Source: JADLGL01 sp963823045
GTDB taxonomy: Bacteria > Pseudomonadota > Alphaproteobacteria > Rhizobiales > Kaistiaceae
DNA length: 64,000 bases
Direction: 5' to 3'
Assembly: GCA_963823045.1 (NCBI GenBank)
Contig: CAWGKA010000003.1
Span: 124,001 to 188,000, forward strand
The stretch's first letter is position 1. Each line of letters starts with the position of its first letter. A program made the position numbers and the translations under genes. The notes under the pieces are model-generated. The model worked only from the letters and a program-made list of their open reading frames with translations, searched no databases and had not been told where the DNA came from. Of this stretch, positions 43,194 to 52,793 are shown piece by piece.

Positions 43194-45108
43194 TCAATCG
43201 CAGTATCGGCTGAGCAGCGACTCCTGATCGCGCGAGCCAAGGCGACGAATATTGACGCTCGCCCTCCTCCGCCTCGCGCTTGCCGCAAACGAGAATGACC
43301 GGGACCTTGGCGAGCGAGTGCTCGCGGACCTTGTAGTTGATCTTCTCGTTGCGGAGATCGAGTTCGACACGCATGCCGGCAGCCATCAGCTTGGCATAGA
43401 GGTCGCGTGCGTAGTCGTCGGCCTCCGAGGTGATGGTGGCGATGACGACCTGCACCGGCGCCAGCCAGAGCGGGAAATGGCCGGCATAGTTCTCGATGAG
43501 GATGCCGAGGAAGCGCTCCATCGAGCCGCAGATGGCCCGGTGGATCATGATCGGGGTGACCTTGTCGCCGATCGAGTCGATGTAGAAGGCGCCAAAGCGG
43601 CCCGGCAGATTGAGGTCGACCTGGGTGGTGCCGCACTGCCAGTCGCGGCCGATGGCGTCGCGCAGGACATATTCGAATTTCGGGCCGTAGAACGCGCCCT
43701 CGCCCGGATTGATGCCGGTGGTGATGCGGCCGCCGGAGCGCTCTTTGATCTGCTCCAGCACCTTCATCATCATCTCCTCGGCGCGGTCCCAGGCGGCGTC
43801 GGAGCCGACGCGCTTCTCAGGCCGGGTCGAGAGCTTGACGGTGATGTGCTCGAAGTCGAAATCGGCGTAGGTCGAGAGGATCAGATCGTTGATCTTGATG
43901 CACTCCTCGGCCATCTGGTCCTCGGTGCAGAAGATATGCGCGTCGTCCTGGGTGAAGGCGCGCACGCGCAGCAGGCCATGCAGCGCACCCGACGGCTCGA
44001 AGCGATGCACCGCGCCGAACTCGGCCATGCGGATCGGCAGGTCGCGATAGCTCTTCAGCCCGTGCTTGAAGATCATGATGTGGCCCGGGCAGTTCATCGG
44101 CTTGATGGCGTAGGTGCGCTCGTCGTCGTGCTCCTCGCCGGCCGGCCGCGCCATGAACATGTTCTCGCGGAACCAGTTCCAATGGCCCGAGGTCTCCCAC
44201 AGCACCTTGTCGAGGAGCTGCGGGGCGTTGACCTCGTCATAGTCGCCGCGGAGGCGCCGGCGCATATAGGCGATCAGCTCCTGGAAGATCGCCCAGCCCT
44301 TCGGATGCCAGAAGACGGTGCCCGGCCCCTCCTCCTGGAAATGGAACAGGTCCATCTCGCGGCCGAGGCGGCGATGGTCGCGCTTCTCGGCCTCCTCGAT
44401 CTGATGGAGGTAAGCGTCGAGCTCTTCCTTGTTGTGCCAGGCGGTGCCGTAGATGCGGGTGAGCATCGGGTTGTTGGAGTCGCCGCGCCAATAGGCGCCG
44501 GCCACCCGCATCAGCTTGAAGGCGTCGCCGATCTGCCCGGTCGAGGCCATGTGCGGGCCGCGGCAGAGATCGAACCAGTCGCCCTGGTGATAGAGCTTGA
44601 TCTGCTGGTCCTCGGGGATGGCGTCGACCAGCTCGACCTTGAAGTACTCGCCCTTGTCGCGAAAGATCTCGCGCACCTCGTCGCGGTCACGAACCTCGCA
44701 GGTGAAGGGGTCGTTGCGCTTGATGATCTCGCGCATCTTCGCCTCGATGCGCGGCAGATCCTCGGTGGTGAAGGGCTCGTTGCGGAAGAAGTCGTAGTAG
44801 AAGCCGTTCTCGATCACCGGACCGATGGTCACCTGGGTGCCCGGCCAAAGCTCCTGCACGGCCTCGGCCATGACATGGGCGGCGTCGTGGCGGATCAGTT
44901 CCAGGGAGCGCGGGTCGTCGCGGGTGACGATCTCGATGCTGGCGCTCTGGTCGATCGGCGCGGAAAGGTCGGCGAGCTTGCCATCGAGCGTGACGGCGAC
45001 GGCCTTCTTCGACAGCGATTTGGAGATGCCCTCGGCGATGTCGCGGCCGGTGACGCCGGCATCGAAAGCGCGAACGGAATCGTCGGGGAAAGTGAGTTCG
45101 ATCTTCAT
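43194..45108 (-). CDS. thrS: Threonyl-tRNA synthetase (frame break near the end)
   Basis: The start is the ATG at 45106-45108. TGS and editing domains occupy the first 240 residues, with the zinc-like editing motif RHDAAHVMAEA. The class II core has MNCPGHIMIFKHGLKSYRDLP, RFEPSGALHGLLRVRAFTQDDAHIFC and the motif 3 region IMIHRAICGSMERFLGILIE. An extra base near 43260 breaks the anticodon-binding end; removal gives SVNIRRLGSRDQESLLSRYCD and 637 residues. It charges tRNA-Thr, one of which lies at 33 kb. Confidence 0.95.
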
Positions 45109-45222
45109 CGGTCTCTCCGGCTCAATCCTGCACACGAGCGCAGGTAAGCGGTTGTTGTCGGGGCACTAACTAGTTCGAAGTTCCCTCAACGTAAAGGGCG
45201 GCGACGGAGCGATCTGGCTCGG

Positions 45223-45423
45223 TCAGTAGCCGTATTTTTCGGGATTGCCTAGGACGGTATCGACGGTCCATTGCGGCGTTTCGACCTCGCATTGCTCCAT
45301 CAGTCTCATCATAGCGTTGCGATCGCGTGCGCGTACGGCTTTGTCCCACTGGTCTACAAGGCCGAGATGAAACAAGCGTTCGTTGATGGTCATGCCAGCT
45401 AGGCTGTTAGCGCGATCGTTCAT
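45223..45423 (-). CDS. Small conserved hypothetical protein
   Basis: The 66-residue frame contains MTINERLFHLGLVDQWDKAVRA and ends VDTVLGNPEKYGY. Small proteins with this NERLF...NP(K/E)xYG layout are common in Hyphomicrobiales and have no known role. The start may be at 45423 or at the internal ATG at 45393, which matches the family better. It lies between yidD and thrS on the same strand and is probably cotranscribed. Confidence 0.72.
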   Translation of the reverse strand: MNDRANSLAGMTINERLFHLGLVDQWDKAVRARDRNAMMRLMEQCEVETPQWTVDTVLGNPEKYGY

Positions 45424-45446
45424 CGACGCCGACCTCACTCAGTGGT

Positions 45447-45818
45447 TCAGTCCTTCAAGTCCAGACGGGTCTTGGGGTCGATATGGGCGCCGGTCCAATA
45501 GCCGTATTTCCACGGCAGGTACCAATGCGACCCCTGCCGCTTCTCGTCCGGCACCGGGTCGTAGCCTGAGGCTCCGTTCGGGCCGCAGCGCTGCAGGCGC
45601 GCCAGCCCCATCCAGAAGCCGGCCCACAGGCCATGCTTGCGGATGGCGTCCTCGGCGTAGTGCGAGCAGGTCGGCTGATAGCGGCAATAGGCGCCCATGA
45701 TCGGCGACAGCGAGACGCGATAGGCCTTGATGAGCCCGATGCCGGCGGCTCGCGGCGCCCGCCACACGATCGACACCGCCTTGAAGGCGCGTGGCTCCTC
45801 GACGGGCGAGGTGCTCAT
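45447..45818 (-). CDS. yidD: Membrane protein insertion efficiency factor YidD
   Basis: From the ATG at 45818 the protein has 123 residues. The core YRVSLSPIMGAYCRYQPTCSHYAEDAI with HGLWAGFWMGLARLQRCGP is the YidD signature, including the conserved cysteines. The protein assists YidC-dependent insertion in the inner membrane. It carries an extended C-terminus with HWYLPWKYGYW, usual for alphaproteobacteria. Unlike in many bacteria it is not next to yidC or rnpA here. Confidence 0.93.
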   Translation of the reverse strand: MSTSPVEEPRAFKAVSIVWRAPRAAGIGLIKAYRVSLSPIMGAYCRYQPTCSHYAEDAIRKHGLWAGFWMGLARLQRCGPNGASGYDPVPDEKRQGSHWYLPWKYGYWTGAHIDPKTRLDLKD

Positions 45819-46017
45819 CGCCCCCGCCATCCGATATCAATCACGCCGAAATGTCCGCTCATGGCCCGATCTTGCCAGAATTGGGTAGGTGACTCATATA
45901 GGACTTGACTTCGCAGTTCGCCGCAGCGTGACCTGCCGCCAATTTGGCTGCTCGGCCCGTGGCTTTTCTTTGTGCTGAAATGGCGCGTTTCTGCGCCCCC
46001 TGATCGGAGATACGAGA

Positions 46018-46647
46018 TTGGACGCAAGCGTTAAGCCGGCCAAGCCGGCTGCCGCCGAAGCGACACCCGAGCCCCAGCGCCCGACACGCGTTGAGGCTGA
46101 AGAGGCCGTTCGCACCCTGATCCGCTGGGCTGGCGACAATCCGGAACGCTCCGGGCTGCTTGATACGCCTGCGCGCGTCACGCGGGCCTATGAGGAGTTT
46201 TTTGCCGGCTACAGCGAGAGCGCGGAGTCGGCGCTGGAGCGGACGTTCGATGAGGTCGGCGGCTATGACGACATCGTCCTCGTCCGCGACATTCCCTTTG
46301 CGTCCCATTGCGAACACCACATGATCCCGTTCATCGGCAAGGTGCACATCGCGTATCTGCCGGGCGAGACCGTGGTCGGCCTTTCCAAGCTCGGCCGCCT
46401 TGTCGACGTCTACGCCAAGCGCCTGCAGACGCAGGAGACGATGACGGCGCAGATCGTCAATGCCGTGACCGAGCATCTGAAGGCGCAGGGCGTGGCGGTG
46501 ATGATCGAGTCCGAGCATCTGTGCATGACGATCCGCGGCGCGCACAAGCACGGCTCTCTGACGGTCACGACACAGTTCACGGGCGTCTTCCGCAACGACC
46601 CGGCCGAACAGGCGCGCTTCTTGACGCTGGTTCGCCCTGCCCGCTAG
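46018..46647 (+). CDS. folE: GTP cyclohydrolase I
   Basis: The best start is the TTG at 46018, with GGAGA seven bases upstream; no in-frame ATG precedes it without a stop. The 209-residue protein has the zinc-binding FASHCEHHMIPFIGKVHIAY and GVAVMIESEHLCMTIRGAHKHGS motifs, and TTQFTGVFRND near the end. It makes dihydroneopterin triphosphate, the first step of folate synthesis. It is 10 bp upstream of hisI. Confidence 0.95.
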   Translation: MDASVKPAKPAAAEATPEPQRPTRVEAEEAVRTLIRWAGDNPERSGLLDTPARVTRAYEEFFAGYSESAESALERTFDEVGGYDDIVLVRDIPFASHCEHHMIPFIGKVHIAYLPGETVVGLSKLGRLVDVYAKRLQTQETMTAQIVNAVTEHLKAQGVAVMIESEHLCMTIRGAHKHGSLTVTTQFTGVFRNDPAEQARFLTLVRPAR

Positions 46648-46656
46648 GCAGCGCAT

Positions 46657-47071
46657 ATGAGCGCTGCTTCAAGCCACGAGCACGGCGAACTCGAAACCAC
46701 GAGCGACTTCCGTCCGCGTTTCAATGCGGACGGCCTGATCCCCGCCATCGTCACGGACGCCGCGACTGGCGGCGTGGTGATGTTTGCCTGGATGAACCGG
46801 GAAGCGCTCGACAAGACGCTCGCCTCCGGCAAGGCGCATTATTGGAGCCGCTCGCGCCAGGAGCTTTGGCTCAAAGGCGAGACCAGCGGCAACATTCAGA
46901 CGCGTCAAGGAACTCCGGATCGACTGCGATCAGGATGCGCTCTGGCTGTCGGTCGAGACGGCCGGCGACGGCGTCAACTGCCACACGGGCGCCAAGAGTT
47001 GCTTCTATCGCCGCGTCGCGGGCGACGACGGCAGCTGGACCCTCGTCTTCGACGCGGACGCGCCGCGCTAG
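46657..47071 (+). CDS. hisI: Phosphoribosyl-AMP cyclohydrolase (frame break)
   Basis: The N-terminal half has VVMFAWMNREALDKTLASGKAHYWSRSRQELW and the WLKGETSGN motif. An extra base near 46903 breaks the frame; after removal it reads TVKELRIDCDQDALWLSVE, then VNCHTGAKSCFYRRV with the metal-binding cysteines, ending at 47071. The repaired length is 137 residues. The enzyme opens the adenine ring in histidine synthesis (step 3). Its stop overlaps that of the convergent rhomboid gene. Confidence 0.93.
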
Positions 47072-47804
47072 GCGACCTCGGGCCCGTCGTCCCCCGCCCG
47101 CTGCCGGGAAACCGGATCGAACAGCGGAAACAGGAACAGGCCGGCGAGGAAGCCGCCAATATGCGCCTCCCAGGCGATCGAGCTTCCAAGCGCCGCGCCT
47201 CCGAAGACCCCCACGACGATATTGATGGCGAACCAGATGCCGAGGAAGGACAGCGTGGTGCGATCGGTGAATATCTCGCCGAGCGAGGCTGCGGGCGCCC
47301 AATAGGTGCGCGGCACACCTGGTCGCCTGATGAAGAGGAAGCGGGCAGCGCCGGCCATGTGTGCCGAGATGCCCGCCGAGGCGCCGACGAGCGCGATCTG
47401 CTCGCCGCTATGGGCGAGCAAATGCACCAGCGCGCCGGCGGCGACGCCGATCGGCCGAAAAGACGAGGAAGCGCCCAACCCCAAAGCGCCGCGCCAATGG
47501 ACTGCCGAAGGCGACCATCCAGATGGCGTTGAGGCCGAGATGCGTCCAGTTGCCGTGCAGCAGACCGTAGGTGACGAAGGACCAGATTTCCGCGCCCGGC
47601 AGCCTTTCGTCCAAGCCCCGCGGAAACGTCCGGCGCTTTCGAGAAGAAGGCGAAGTTGAGGACGACCCAGTCGTCCTGCGCCACATCCAACACGCTGCTG
47701 CGGACGAACTGGATACCGGCCATCAGCACGAGCAGCGCGATGATCACCGAAGGCAAGTTGAAGATCGGCTGACGGCCGTCGGTTCGGGGCTGCTGGAAGG
47801 ACAT
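47068..47804 (-). CDS. Rhomboid-family intramembrane serine protease (two frame breaks)
   Basis: The N-terminus MSFQQPRTDGRQPIFNLPSV leads into a membrane helix. Extra bases near 47612 and 47452 break the frame. Repaired, the 244-residue protein has LLHGNWTHLGLNAIWMVAFG with the conserved H-N region, the serine motif VGASAGISAHMAG and the histidine in EAHIGGFLAGLFL, forming the Ser-His dyad. Six membrane helices are expected. Substrates are unknown. Confidence 0.9.
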
Positions 47805-48160
47805 GACGCTGAGTTAGGCGGGCGGCGCTCGCGGCGGCAAGCGCGACAAAAGAAAAGAGCCGTCGACGCGGTGTCGACGGCTCAAGTTGATAAGTGGACC
47901 TCAAGGGCCAAGCTGTTCAGGCCATAAAATCTATCGTTACCGTCCCATAAACCCTGCCCGCCCGCAATCGGTTCTCTCGAGTTAACCTTACCTCGGCAGG
48001 GGCCGCCCTTCACCCGACGCATGCTGCTGGCACCCGCTCTGCAGCGTTAATGGCGTTGGGACGCTAAGGCGTCCGTTCTGTCCCGTTTGTGCACGTCCTC
48101 GCGATCGATGCGTTCCGGCACAGGACGGTCGCCCCAGGTTGAGACGAAGGCGCGGGCAGG
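47805..48160. other. Intergenic region between rhomboid and PAS genes
   Basis: This 356-bp interval lies between divergently transcribed genes. It holds a minus-strand terminator at 47857-47883 that belongs to no visible gene, and a short GGACGC/GCGTCC hairpin near 48059. The segment to the right of the terminator has no protein gene on the minus strand and may encode a small RNA. Promoters for both flanking genes must also lie here. Confidence 0.5.
47857..47883 (-). terminator. Orphan Rho-independent terminator
   Basis: GAGCCGTCGAC and GTCGACGGCTC form a perfect 11-bp stem around a five-base loop. On the minus strand it is followed directly by TTTTCTTTTG, an excellent T-tract; on the plus strand no T-run follows. 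It ends transcripts coming from the right on the minus strand, yet the gene on the right is plus-strand, so its transcript is unidentified. Confidence 0.85.
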
Positions 48161-48773
48161 ATGAAACACGAAAGCAGCAAGGCGCTCTACCACTATTGGG
48201 ATACGCTGAGGGCTGGCGGACCAGCGCCGGCGCGGACGGCAATCGAGCCCGCCGAGATCAGCGATCATTTGCGCGATACCTTCATTTTGCAGGCAGCCGA
48301 CGGCGACTATCCGTTCCGACTCGCCGGCACGCGCATGTGCGCGATCTTCGGCCGCGAGCTCAAGAACACCTCCTTCCTGGAGCTGTGGTCGCAGTCTGAC
48401 CGTGAGCATGTGAATGCCCTGCTGAGCGCCGTCTCCCTCGAGGGGCACGGCTCTGTTCTCGGCGTGCGAGCGACCGGGCGCCGCGACCAGAGCGTCGACC
48501 TTGAATTGCTGCTGTTGCCGCTAATTCAGGCCGGGCCGAATTTCGACCGCATTTTCGGCGTCATGGCGCCGATGCAACTGCCCTACTGGCTTGGCCTGGA
48601 GTTCCTTGTCCGGACTGACCATAACCAGCGACAGGCTGATATGGCCGGACGGCGAGAGCCATGTTTTCGACGAAGAAGCGCTACCTGAAGTCGTGTCTCT
48701 TCGGCCGACATCGATCGATGCCGATCACCGCCGCAGCCAGTTTATCGTGCTCGACGGCGGCAAATCGGAGTGA
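48161..48773 (+). CDS. PAS-domain protein, PAS_5/DUF1150-like alphaproteobacterial type (frame break)
   Basis: The protein starts MKHESSKALYHYWDTLRAGG and continues PARTAIEPAEISDHLRDTFILQAAD and YPFRLAGTRMCAIFGRELKN, the PAS_5 pattern. An extra base near 48611 breaks the frame; removal gives VGLTITSDRLIWPDG and an end FIVLDGGKSE. The repaired length is 203 residues. There is no output domain, so it probably senses or binds a partner. A tandem PilZ protein follows 103 bp downstream. The PAS_5 assignment is by pattern; I would not insist on the DUF number. Confidence 0.78.
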
Positions 48774-48876
48774 ATCAGCCCATCTGAAGGGCCCGGGTTA
48801 CGGCTTGTTAACCGCGATTTCGTTATCGTTCGGGGACAACGTTAAGTCGCGACGTGACCTTCTCGGGCGGGGCCGG

Positions 48877-49500
48877 ATGCCAACTGAATCGACGCTTGTG
48901 GGCGAGACCGCGGCTGATCTTGATCGGCGTCGTTTCGCTCGGGTGCGACTCAGCCTTCTCGGCCGGTTCATGCTCGAAAACCGCCGCGAATATCCTTGCC
49001 AGACTATCGACATGTCGCCGGGCAGCTGCGCGCTGATCGCGCCCGTCCTCGGCGCTCTCGGCGAGCGCGTGATCGCCTATATCGATCATATCGGTCGGAT
49101 AGAAGGCCACGTCGCGCGTCTGTTCGATGGTGGCTTCGCAATGACGATCGAGAGCACCGAGCGGAAGAAGGACAAACTCGCGGCGAAGCTCACCTGGCTC
49201 GCGAACCGCTACCACCTCAACCTCGCTGAAGATCGCAGGCATGAGCGTATCTCGCCGTCGCAGTCGGTGGTGCGGGTAACGCTGCCGGATGGGCGCGTGT
49301 TCGACGCACGGATCCTCGACCTGTCGCTGTCAGGCGCCGCGATCTCCATGGACTTCAAGCCGCCGATCGGCTCGCCATTGCGGCTTGGCGCCATTCGCTC
49401 AACCGTCGTCCGCCAAACCGACGACGGCATTGCGATCGAATTCGCGGTTCTGCAAACGCCGGACTCGCTGGAAGACGGGCTCGCCGCTTCGGCGCCCTAG
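48877..49500 (+). CDS. Tandem PilZ-domain protein
   Basis: From the ATG at 48877 the protein has 207 residues and two PilZ domains. The first has RRRFARVRL near residue 16 and the loop DMSPGS near 48; the second has RRHERISPSQ near 122 and DLSLSGAAISM near 148, matching RxxxR and (D/N)xSxxG. Such domains bind cyclic di-GMP; the second set is the better match, the first lacks the exact loop glycine spacing. It is intact, soluble, and follows the PAS gene. Confidence 0.88.
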   Translation: MPTESTLVGETAADLDRRRFARVRLSLLGRFMLENRREYPCQTIDMSPGSCALIAPVLGALGERVIAYIDHIGRIEGHVARLFDGGFAMTIESTERKKDKLAAKLTWLANRYHLNLAEDRRHERISPSQSVVRVTLPDGRVFDARILDLSLSGAAISMDFKPPIGSPLRLGAIRSTVVRQTDDGIAIEFAVLQTPDSLEDGLAASAP

Positions 49501-49731
49501 CCTCCCTTCCCTGCCGACGGCGTTGCCGGGCGTCCTCGGGACGCGCTAAGCATTGTTCCCATTGCATTATTTTCGACGGCGGCGACGTCGCGCCGGGCCT
49601 TCGAAGGCCCATGCGGGCGCTAGCGTATGGTTTCCTCAGTACTAACGGCCAGCGGACAATTTGAATACTGGACTTATCTTCAAATCAAATCGTGTTTGCC
49701 ATGATGTCCTCCTAAGGCAGTGGGGGCATCA

Positions 49732-50350
49732 ATGCCGAATACATCGGCCATCAAAGTATTTATTCTTTCGGCTGTCGTAATCGCCGGCAACAACGGCGTC
49801 TTCCGGCGCGGCTATGACTGTTGCTTTCATGACAGTCGGCCATGAGACGTCGCAGCCGATCGGTCATTACGAGTTTTGTCTTGAACGACCGAACGAATGC
49901 AACATCAGAAGCTCGGACACTAGCCCGGTCGTTCTTGACGGAAGAACAGTTGGGCGCTGCTTCAGCAGATCAACAATGTCGTCAACACGGCGATCGCGCC
50001 GGCCACCGACGAGCAGATCTACGGCCGTGCCGAAGTCTGGGCCTATCCGACGACGACGCGGCGACTGCGAGGACTACGTCCTGCTCAAGCGCAAGCTTCT
50101 CGCCGAGCAGGGCTGGCCGCTGACGGACTTGCTGATCACGGTCGTCATCCGTCCCGACGGCGAAGGGCATGCCGTGCTGACGGTCAGGACCGACCGCGGC
50201 GACTTCGTCCTCGACAATCTCGACCCGCAGATCCGGCTGTGGAGCGACACGCCCTATCTCTTCATCAAGCGGCAGTCGGAAACGAATACGGGCCGCTGGG
50301 TTTCAATCCAAGACGGGCGCGACACGCTCGTCGGATATGTCGGCGGATAG
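49732..50350 (+). CDS. BTLCP-type transglutaminase-like cysteine peptidase (about four frame breaks)
   Basis: The ATG at 49732 opens a leader IKVFILSAVVIAGNNGVSGAA after repair. Extra bases near 49801, 49935, 49951 and 50055 break the frame. Repaired, it has about 204 residues with VGHETSQPIGHYEFCLERPNEC, WALLQQINNVVNTAIAP, the catalytic cysteine in RGDCEDYVLLKRKLL and the histidine in GEGHAVLTVRT with the aspartate in LDNLD. These periplasmic peptidases, as in the LapG group, release surface proteins or process envelope proteins. A link to the nearby PilZ protein is only suggestive. Confidence 0.85.
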
Positions 50351-50445
50351 GCCCGCAACCAGCCTTTCGCCGTTGGGCCGATCCGTCCCCTGCCCCCAAG
50401 GATCGTGCCCACCGGGCCGGCTCGCCTAGCGAGTCGGCCCTCCTC

Positions 50446-50979
50446 TTAGCCGACGAGATCGAAACCTGCGCCGGTGTATTTCTTCCAACGCTTGACATAG
50501 CGCTCGGCGGCCGCCGCATTGGCGGCGATGTCGTCGTCAGTCAGTTGCCGCACGATCTTCCCGGGCACGCCCATCACCAGCGAGCCATCGGGGATCTCCT
50601 TGTGCTCCGGCACCAACGCATGGGCCGCGATCAGACAGTTTGCTCCGATCTTGGCGCCCGTCATGACGACGGCGCCCATGCCGATCAGCGTGTTGTCGCC
50701 GATGGTGCAGCCATGAAGGATGGCGCGATGGCCAATGGTGACGTCACGGCCGACCGTGAGCGGCCAGTCGCCGTCGGTATGCATCACCGTGAGGTCCTGG
50801 ACGTTCGAGCGGTAGCCGATGCTGATGCGTTCGATATCGCCGCGCAGGACCGCCCCGAACCAGATGGACACCTCCTCGGCGAGCGTCACCAGGCCGATGA
50901 CGTCTGCGTCGGGCGCGACCCAGTAGGTGCCATGCGCCGGCAAGGTCGGCGCGACGCCGTCATAGGAGTAGATCGGCAA
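50446..50979 (-). CDS. Gamma-carbonic anhydrase-like hexapeptide protein
   Basis: The intact 177-residue protein is a left-handed beta-helix. Zinc-ligand histidines are visible in VMHTD near residue 67 and TIGHRAILHGC near 83-91, with the conserved arginine and aspartate in LRGDIERISIG. The family (YrdA/PaaY/CaiE type) hydrates CO2 or acts on thioesters. The C-terminal helix has RYVKRWKKYT. Confidence 0.92.
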   Translation of the reverse strand: MPIYSYDGVAPTLPAHGTYWVAPDADVIGLVTLAEEVSIWFGAVLRGDIERISIGYRSNVQDLTVMHTDGDWPLTVGRDVTIGHRAILHGCTIGDNTLIGMGAVVMTGAKIGANCLIAAHALVPEHKEIPDGSLVMGVPGKIVRQLTDDDIAANAAAAERYVKRWKKYTGAGFDLVG

Positions 50980-51018
50980 CGGGGCCTCCTGCGAATTCCT
51001 CGGGATATCGGGTTATCG

Positions 51019-51350
51019 CTACCCTATCGCGTGCAGGCGCACGAGCAAATCGAGGAACAGGATGCCTGAGCAGATGCTCCACATCAGGGCGATGGATAGG
51101 CCGACGGCGAGCATCGCCCAGGACCGATCTTCGACGAAGCGCGCGCTGAAGGCTGCCTCGCGCCATGATGTAGGGCCCGGTGACCGCGAAGCCCAGCACG
51201 GCGAGCGCGTAGCGTCCGGTGCCTCCCGCTTGGTACCGCGAAAGCGACCGGGCGGTGGGTGAAGGCCTGCAAGATCGGCCGACGCTGCGCCTGATGCGGC
51301 AAAGCCGAAGGCCGCGGCAAATCCCAAGAGGAAGAGTTGAGCACTGACAC
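51019..51350 (-). CDS. Small membrane protein, DUF6949-like (three or more frame breaks)
   Basis: Only after removing extra bases near 51271, 51226 and 51157 does a coherent protein appear: a leader LFLLGFAAAFGFAASGAASADL, then QAFTHRPVAFAVPSGG, RYALAVLGFAVTGPYIMARA and the end AMLAVGLSIALMWSICSGILF with LDLLVRLHAIG. It should have three or four membrane helices in about 105 residues. It resembles a small Hyphomicrobiales membrane family seen near gamma-carbonic anhydrase genes. The start is uncertain: a GTG at 51350 needs another frame adjustment. Confidence 0.62.
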
Positions 51351-51542
51351 TGCCCCCGTTTCGTTCGGGTGGAATCCCCTGAACGAGGAGGCAGCAACGC
51401 GCATACCCAGTCGGCGCCGCAGACGAATATCGTTGCGGATCAGAGCCTTAGCTCACCACCTTCGCGAGGCGCTTATAGTTGATGTTTCGTTAAGCGACAG
51501 AATGGCTGTCGGGCCGGTGCCATTGCGGCACAGAGGGAGCCC

Positions 51543-51755
51543 CTAGCCCTCGAGGTCGATGTCCAGAATCGCCATCGAGAAATTGTACGACACCTCGCCG
51601 TCCTCATCGTCGCGATAGATCACGCCGATGAACTCGTCGCCGATGAACAGCTCGGCCGAGTCGTCCTTGCGAGGCCGCTGGCGGATTTCGATGGTGGGTA
51701 GCTTGAACTTCCGCTGAAAGAACTGCTCAAGCTTGCTGATTTCCGCACCGGTCAA
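51543..51755 (-). CDS. DUF3126-family protein
   Basis: The 70-residue protein reads EISKLEQFFQRKFKLPTIEIRQRP and GDEFIGVIYRDDEDGEVSYNFSMAILDIDL, matching the small alphaproteobacterial DUF3126 family. Its function is unknown. It lies 45 bp downstream of cysE on the same strand, the usual neighbour of this family, so it is probably cotranscribed. Confidence 0.9.
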   Translation of the reverse strand: MTGAEISKLEQFFQRKFKLPTIEIRQRPRKDDSAELFIGDEFIGVIYRDDEDGEVSYNFSMAILDIDLEG

Positions 51756-51800
51756 TGTGATCTCCCATAAGCAGCGCGCGTGCCGCGGCTGCGTTCACTG

Positions 51801-52628
51801 TTAGGCGAATCTTCTTCGAGGCCTGTGGTCCATCGTACGCGACGGCGACACCTTTCCGGTGTGACCGATCACACGCGCCGGCACACCGGCCACCGTCGTG
51901 TGCGGTGGTACCGGCTTCAACACCACAGAGCCAGCCCCCACATGGGAGCCCTCGCCGATCTCGATATTGCCGAGGATCTTCGCGCCGGCGCCGATGAGGA
52001 CGCCGCGACGAATCTTCGGATGGCGGTCGCCAGTTTCCTTGCCGGTGCCGCCGAGCGTGACGTCCTGCAGAATCGAGACGTCGTCCTCGATGACGGCGGT
52101 GCCTCCGACGACGAGCGACGTCGCGTGGTCGAGGAAGACGCCACGGCCCATCGGCACCGCGGGGTGGATGTCGGTCTGGAACACGAGCGACGCCGTGCTT
52201 TGCAGGTAGAAGGCGAAATCATGCCGGCCTTGGCGATAGAGCCAGTGCGCCAGACGATGCGCCTCGATGGCGTGGAACCCTTTGAAATAGAGCAAGGGAT
52301 CAATCATGCGGGTGCAGGCCGGATCGCGGTCATAGACGGCGGCGATGTCGACGCGGAAGATGTCGGCGAGCTCGGGCTCGGCGGAGAGGACATCGGCAAA
52401 GGCCTGGCGAATGAGATCGCCTGGCACGTCGTGATGATCGAGGCGGTTGGCGATCCGGTGTGCGACCGCTGCCTCCAAGGTCCGATGATTGAGGACATTG
52501 CCGTAGACGAAGCTGGCGAGTTCCGGCTCGGCGAGGGCGATCGCTTCCGCCTCAGCTCGGATCCGCTTCCAGATAGGATCGAGGCCGGCAATGCCTTCCG
52601 TGGGAAGGGTGCGCGTTTGGGTGCTCAT
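51801..52628 (-). CDS. cysE: Serine O-acetyltransferase
   Basis: The 275-residue protein has an N-terminal helical domain and a left-handed beta-helix with DIHPAVPMGRGVFLDHATSLVVG, including the catalytic histidines, and GGTGKETGDRHPKI. The end VPARVIGHTG is typical. It makes O-acetylserine from serine and acetyl-CoA, the entry to cysteine synthesis, and is normally inhibited by cysteine. Intact and of normal length. Confidence 0.96.
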   Translation of the reverse strand: MSTQTRTLPTEGIAGLDPIWKRIRAEAEAIALAEPELASFVYGNVLNHRTLEAAVAHRIANRLDHHDVPGDLIRQAFADVLSAEPELADIFRVDIAAVYDRDPACTRMIDPLLYFKGFHAIEAHRLAHWLYRQGRHDFAFYLQSTASLVFQTDIHPAVPMGRGVFLDHATSLVVGGTAVIEDDVSILQDVTLGGTGKETGDRHPKIRRGVLIGAGAKILGNIEIGEGSHVGAGSVVLKPVPPHTTVAGVPARVIGHTGKVSPSRTMDHRPRRRFA

Positions 52629-52793
52629 TTCCGTAACTCTGGCTTTCCTGCCTGCGCCAATAACACAAATCGCTTACAGAAGACGAACCCCGCATCTATG
52701 AACCGCAGGCGGCAAAGTCCACCCCGGGTGGTGGCCGGCGGCGCCGGAATGCTATTGTGCATGGCAGAACCAGCAGCGGAGTACCGTCTAACC

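Noticed and set aside
47970..48830. CtrA-type TTAA-N7-TTAA sites near the PAS and PilZ genes
   Set aside because: Several TTAACC sequences occur (near 47981 and 48808) but none has the second half at the right spacing.
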